Positions 60,194-64,000 of a stretch of DNA of 64,000 nt are shown here, in pieces (position 1 is the first letter of the stretch; each line of letters starts with the position of its first letter). A program made the position numbers and the translations under genes. This stretch comes from Nitrospira sp. (GTDB taxonomy: Bacteria; Nitrospirota; Nitrospiria; Nitrospirales; Nitrospiraceae). Under the pieces are notes generated by a model. That model had not been told where the DNA came from. It made no database searches and saw only the letters and a list, made by a program, of their open reading frames with translations. The stretch is from positions 1 to 64,000 of the forward strand of contig JADJXO010000003.1 of the NCBI GenBank assembly GCA_016715825.1. Direction: 5' to 3'.

Positions 60194-62404
60194 ATGCCTA
60201 TCAGAAAACAGACGCTTGCATCGTACCTCTTTGCGCTGATCCTAATCTTCCTTGTACCCCTACAGGATGCGTGGGCTCTACCCGCGAGTGGCGATAGCAT
60301 TCACGTCCACCATGAACTATCGGTTGGGCTCACCCCAGCGAGCCACGAAATAACAGCGGAGGATCGAATCACACTGGAGATTGATGAGCCGGTTCAGTCC
60401 CTCACCTTCACGCTTGCGGGGACGTTAGAAGTTAAATCAATTACAGTGGAAACGCCATCGACCAGGATTGAGCAAGACAGGTCGAGCCGGCTCGCGTCCT
60501 TTACAACCGTGCAGAATCCAGACTCCGCCACACGGCGGATCGTCGTTCTGCTTCCTGAGGAGCATGGCCGCAAGATGACGTTGGTCTGGGTCTACCGTGG
60601 GCTGATCAACGACCCCCCGAGAGAACCCCGTCACTTGCGGTTTGTCACCCCGAGTGAAACAGGAGGACATATCGGCACGGAGGGTGTGTATCTAAGCGGT
60701 GAAAGCCAATGGTACCCGGATCTCCCGGATTCCTTCAGTACCTTTCGGGTGACTGCTACGATTCCAGAGGAGTGGACCCTAGTTGGGTCGGGACGGAAAG
60801 TCATGCAGACCGTAGTCGCCGGTATGGTCTCTTCAACATGGGCTGTTGGAGAGAGGTCTGAAGCCTTCACTCTCGTTGCCAATAAATTCGTGGTGAAATC
60901 AAGAGAATGGAGCGCGTCAACGGGGCAGCACGTCGAACTGCAGACCTATTTCTTGCCGGATAATGCCGCCTTGGCGGATGAGTATCTCGATGCAACCGCG
61001 GAATATCTCGAGGCGTATATTCGAATACTCGGTGAATATCCGTTTGAGAGATTTGCCGTAGTCGAGAACTTTTTCGCGAGTGGTCTTGGCATGCCGTCCT
61101 TCACGCTCCTCGGCAGCGGCAGCATCAAGCGGCACTATGTACAACCCTACGCCCTGGGTCACGAGATCGTGCATTCATGGATCGGGAACTCGGTGTTCAA
61201 TCGAGACGGCCATGCCAACTGGGTTGAAGGACTGACGACCTATCTGGCGAATTACTACTGGCATGAACTCGTTCAAGATGATCGCCAAGCCCTGGAGCAA
61301 CGGCGGATGATGCTCCAAGGATTTAATCTCTACGTGAAGCCCGAAGACGATTACCCGGTGTCTCAGTTTCTCAGAAAGCACGACGAGAAGGATAATGCGA
61401 TCGGCTATCAGAAATCGGCCTTTGTGTTTCACCTTCTTCGGCAAGAGGTCGGAGAGGAGGTGTTTTGGCGGGGTCTCAAGACATTTGTCAGTCACCATCG
61501 CCATCGGCCGGCAGATTGGGGATCGATCGAGCGAGTCTTTTCGCAAGAAAGTGGAAGAAACTTACGGTGGCTTTTTAAACAATGGGTCGAGCAACCTGGA
61601 GCTCCCGTACTCTCCATTGGAGATGTCAGTGCCAAGAAGGTGGACGGGAATGAAAACCAAGAGGCGTGGCACCTGATCCTCCGGATTGAACAGAACGAAA
61701 TGCCGTATCGGATGGCAGTTCCCATCCATATCGAGATGGAGGACACCACGGAAGTACGATCGGTGGACTTGGCCCCTTCTCGTGTCACCATCGCGGAACT
61801 TCTCGTGCCGAATAAACCGTTATGGGTAGAGCTCGACCCAGGGCTGATGACGTTTCGACGAATGGCAAGGCATCAACTGCCACCAATCCTGAACAGCTAT
61901 GTTACCGATCCACACAAGGCGGTGGTGAGGGCATTTTCAAGCTCTGGTTCTCCATTGGAGCAGGTCGTGTCCCGCCTTGCGGATCACGATTCGCCTGATT
62001 CGCAACGCACGACAGTGTCGGCGCTCGAGGGTGCGACGCTTCCTCAGGATGGCTCGATTCTGATACTGGCCGATGCGCACCAGATCCATGCCGTTCAATC
62101 TTTGGTACAAGAGTCATGTGGGGATCGCGCCGCACTCAGGGACAACGGATTTCAGATTGATGGACAGATGTATGAGGGCCCAACGATGGCGGTGTTGTTT
62201 TCCTGCCATCGGGCGAATGTTCCAGATAGCGTCATGACGGTTTTGTATGGCGTGACATCCGACTCAGTTGCGAAAGTGGCACGACTCCTGTTTTATTATG
62301 GGTGGCACAGCTATGTTATTTTTCAAGACGGTGGCGTCAAGAAGCGAGGGATCTGGCCTGGACAAGAGGCCACCATGGAGGTACGGATTGATGACATGTC
62401 GTAA
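60194..62404 (+). CDS. Exported M1-type zinc metallopeptidase
   Basis: A 736-residue exported protein: a signal peptide (MPIRKQTLASYLFALILIF, to about residue 28), an M1-like beta domain (about 35-235) and the gluzincin catalytic domain. Zinc ligands are H323 and H327 (HEIVH) with E345 exactly 18 residues further (HANWVEGLTTY), so the active site is intact. The exopeptidase GAMEN motif of M1 aminopeptidases is replaced by ENFFASGLGMPSFTLLG, so cleavage of free N-termini is doubtful. The last 130 residues (about 600-736) are an additional domain I do not recognise. The start is ATG 60194, 11 bp after the receiver protein. Confidence 0.85.
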   Translation: MPIRKQTLASYLFALILIFLVPLQDAWALPASGDSIHVHHELSVGLTPASHEITAEDRITLEIDEPVQSLTFTLAGTLEVKSITVETPSTRIEQDRSSRLASFTTVQNPDSATRRIVVLLPEEHGRKMTLVWVYRGLINDPPREPRHLRFVTPSETGGHIGTEGVYLSGESQWYPDLPDSFSTFRVTATIPEEWTLVGSGRKVMQTVVAGMVSSTWAVGERSEAFTLVANKFVVKSREWSASTGQHVELQTYFLPDNAALADEYLDATAEYLEAYIRILGEYPFERFAVVENFFASGLGMPSFTLLGSGSIKRHYVQPYALGHEIVHSWIGNSVFNRDGHANWVEGLTTYLANYYWHELVQDDRQALEQRRMMLQGFNLYVKPEDDYPVSQFLRKHDEKDNAIGYQKSAFVFHLLRQEVGEEVFWRGLKTFVSHHRHRPADWGSIERVFSQESGRNLRWLFKQWVEQPGAPVLSIGDVSAKKVDGNENQEAWHLILRIEQNEMPYRMAVPIHIEMEDTTEVRSVDLAPSRVTIAELLVPNKPLWVELDPGLMTFRRMARHQLPPILNSYVTDPHKAVVRAFSSSGSPLEQVVSRLADHDSPDSQRTTVSALEGATLPQDGSILILADAHQIHAVQSLVQESCGDRAALRDNGFQIDGQMYEGPTMAVLFSCHRANVPDSVMTVLYGVTSDSVAKVARLLFYYGWHSYVIFQDGGVKKRGIWPGQEATMEVRIDDMS

Positions 62405-63515
62405 GATTGTCGGAGTCTGGCTGGTAGGATGCTGTGTGTTGATAAGCACTCCAGAATTGGGAGAGACGGCTGACAGCCAAAAAGAAAAAGTTTCTCCCGC
62501 TGGTTCTACCGAACGTCACTTGGCCAACATTCGGCAACTAACGTTCGGTCGCCAGAATGCGGAAGCGTATTTCTCTTTTGACGGAACCAAACTTATTTTT
62601 CAATCGACCAATGACTGGTCGAAAGTATCTAAAGCGAATCCGTTGAAGCCAGCCGACGCCGGACGCGGGTGTTATCAAATGTATGTAATGGATCTGCAAA
62701 GTATGACGACGCGCATGGTCAGTACCGGTGTGGGGGCGACAACCTGCGGTTATTTCTTTCCCGGCGACCGGCGCGTCCTCTATTCTTCTACACATCAGGC
62801 CGGACCCAATTGTCCCCCGAAACCGAAACGGGATGGGGCCTACCGATGGGCCCTGGACGATTACGACATTTACTCGGTACGCATCGATGGACAACAAGTC
62901 CAGAGGTTGACGGCTACGCCGGGCTATGATGCAGAAGCGACGGTCTCGCCGAACGGGAAAACCATCGTGTGGACGTCGGTCAAGGACGGAGATCTGGACT
63001 TGTATACGATGAATCTGGACGGCACGAACGTTCGGCGCCTGACGGATGACCTGGGGTACGATGGAGGTGCGTTCTTTTCCCCTGACAGTACGCGTCTGGT
63101 CTATCGAGCGGCTCATCCAACCGACCCAGCAGAAATCGAAAAATACAAAGAACTGTTGGCACAGCGATTAGTCGAGCCGGGCCAGTTGGAACTCTTCGTG
63201 ATCAATGCGGATGGGTCAGGCAAGAAACAGGTCACCTCAACCGGCGCCTCGAATTTTTCACCCTATTTTCATCCTGACGGGAAACGGATCATCTTCTCCT
63301 CGAACCTGGAAACGAGGGGAGAGGGTGGTCGCCCAAGTTTCCACTTATACCTGGTAGGAGACGACGGGGCAGGTACGGAACGGATCACCACCGAAGGCCA
63401 TTTCAATAGCTTCCCCATGTTTTCGCCTGACGGGAAACGTCTCGTCTGGGTCTCGGATCGAAACACCAACGCACCAGGCGAGTTCAACGTCTTCTTGGCG
63501 GACTGGATACCCTGA
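62391..63515 (+). CDS. Exported TolB-like PD40 beta-propeller protein
   Basis: A 374-residue exported protein with a signal peptide (MTCRKIVGVWLVGCCVLIS, to about residue 28) and a beta-propeller of PD40/WD40-like repeats. The repeat core is seen in PNGKTIVWTSVKDGDLDLYTMNLDGTNVRRLTDD, PDSTRLVYRA, PDGKRIIFSS and PDGKRLVWVSDRN. Such propellers usually bind protein partners in the periplasm. It overlaps the M1-type gene by 14 bp, with GGAGG 10 bp upstream of the ATG, so the two are likely co-translated. The partner could be the upstream peptidase, but this is not shown. Confidence 0.85.
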   Translation: MTCRKIVGVWLVGCCVLISTPELGETADSQKEKVSPAGSTERHLANIRQLTFGRQNAEAYFSFDGTKLIFQSTNDWSKVSKANPLKPADAGRGCYQMYVMDLQSMTTRMVSTGVGATTCGYFFPGDRRVLYSSTHQAGPNCPPKPKRDGAYRWALDDYDIYSVRIDGQQVQRLTATPGYDAEATVSPNGKTIVWTSVKDGDLDLYTMNLDGTNVRRLTDDLGYDGGAFFSPDSTRLVYRAAHPTDPAEIEKYKELLAQRLVEPGQLELFVINADGSGKKQVTSTGASNFSPYFHPDGKRIIFSSNLETRGEGGRPSFHLYLVGDDGAGTERITTEGHFNSFPMFSPDGKRLVWVSDRNTNAPGEFNVFLADWIP

Positions 63516-63541
63516 CGGACGTATTCGGCCATGAGTGATTG

Positions 63542-64000
63542 GTGACCAGCTCTGAGCACTCAGACGTCTCTGATCCGAATCAGACCAACCGGCGCGTGTC
63601 CTCTCCCATATCTGTGAAAAATATGGTGTCCCTCACGGTGTTCGGCTGTTCCATTGCAGCGCTGGTCATCAGCTTTCTGGGATTACAACGATTTGATCTG
63701 CCGGTTACCAAGTATGTTCGATCGGTGACGGTGCATCTCCCTTGGGACCAGCTCACCATCCCATGGATGGCTTTCACGAGTAACGCCGGGGATTGGATCG
63801 GCCAAGGGTGGCGTCTCGCGTCGGTCAGTCTCCTCCTCCTGGCCGCCGCCTGGGCGTTCAACAGGCCGATGCTCAAGCTCGCTGCGATTCAGTCGCTCAT
63901 CGCCCATGGAATTGCGGCTGTATTGGCCAACGTTCTGAAACACCTCATCGGCAGGCCTCGCCCGAAGTTTCTGCACTCGGGAGACTGGCAGATGGCCATC
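63542..64000 (+). CDS. PAP2-family phosphatase, 3' end cut by window edge
   Basis: The first 153 residues of a membrane phosphatidic-acid-phosphatase-2 family protein, open at the window end. A polar N-terminus is followed by a membrane segment (VSLTVFGCSIAALVISFLGL), a second hydrophobic region, and the first active-site motif KHLIGRPRP, which fits the K-x6-R-P pattern. The remaining motifs lie beyond the window. Family members dephosphorylate lipid phosphates such as undecaprenyl pyrophosphate, but the substrate is not predictable. The start is GTG 63542, or TTG 63539, 26 bp after the PD40 gene. Confidence 0.85.
   Translation, partial: MTSSEHSDVSDPNQTNRRVSSPISVKNMVSLTVFGCSIAALVISFLGLQRFDLPVTKYVRSVTVHLPWDQLTIPWMAFTSNAGDWIGQGWRLASVSLLLLAAAWAFNRPMLKLAAIQSLIAHGIAAVLANVLKHLIGRPRPKFLHSGDWQMAI

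Noticed and set aside
1..64000. Phage, transposon, CRISPR or classical defence system
   Set aside because: No transposase, integrase, repeat-spacer array or known defence protein was seen; gene density and style are uniform and core-like.

Overview
The window looks like core chromosome from a Nitrospira-type bacterium (phylum Nitrospirota). The reasons are a BcsS-type cellulose accessory protein, a CimA/LeuCD branched-chain route, small 4Fe-4S ferredoxin and Rieske proteins, secreted cupredoxins and an elaborate type IV pilus locus, all in a moderately GC-rich genome with frequent TTG and GTG starts. This placement is inferred from gene content and protein style; there is no 16S gene here. 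I see no phage, transposon, CRISPR array or known defence island.

Region by region. 0-2 kb: leuD (cut by the window edge) and leuC on the minus strand; leuC is interrupted by two nearby frameshifts. 2-8 kb: a MEKHLA protein, then on the minus strand an outer-membrane BcsS and a BcsA-type glycosyltransferase with two PilZ domains, a CBS-pair protein, a secreted cupredoxin and a dicluster ferredoxin. 8-10.3 kb: DUF192, Rieske, chagasin-like and D-amino acid transaminase genes. 10.4-20.3 kb: the translation/RNA operon rimP-nusA-infB-DUF503-rbfA-truB-rpsO-pnp, followed by an M16 peptidase. 20.6-21.8 kb: two exported proteins of unknown function. 21.9-27.8 kb (minus): pdxJ-nnr-tsaE-lapA-mutS. 28-34.2 kb: alaC-hom-thrC-apgM-like-lysC, an aspartate-family amino acid operon behind a good sigma-70 promoter, followed by cimA. 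36-41 kb: ihfA-merR, tRNA-Pro(GGG), surE-dedA-cysS-rlmB and a small LuxR-type regulator.

41-56.7 kb is a type IV pilus region: the prepilin peptidase, then two separate minor-pilin cassettes (FimT/GspH-PilV-PilW-PilX each) on either side of a PilB-type ATPase and a divergent single-domain PilZ protein. The second cassette ends in a large PilY1 with a VWA/MIDAS motif and calcium-loop motifs, followed by an Ig-like putative lipoprotein. 56.8-64 kb: phoH-ybeY-ftsY, a tandem-receiver protein, an exported M1-type metallopeptidase, a PD40 beta-propeller protein and the start of a PAP2 phosphatase.

The most interesting points are: (1) an apgM-like protein, in the position where a homoserine kinase is needed, that appears to have lost the nucleophile and several metal ligands of its superfamily; (2) two complete but different minor-pilin cassettes around one assembly ATPase; (3) a BcsA with tandem PilZ domains next to BcsS but with no BcsB, BcsZ or BcsC nearby; (4) a cupredoxin whose usual axial Met is replaced by His. 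All residue-level comparisons with families are from memory and were not computed.
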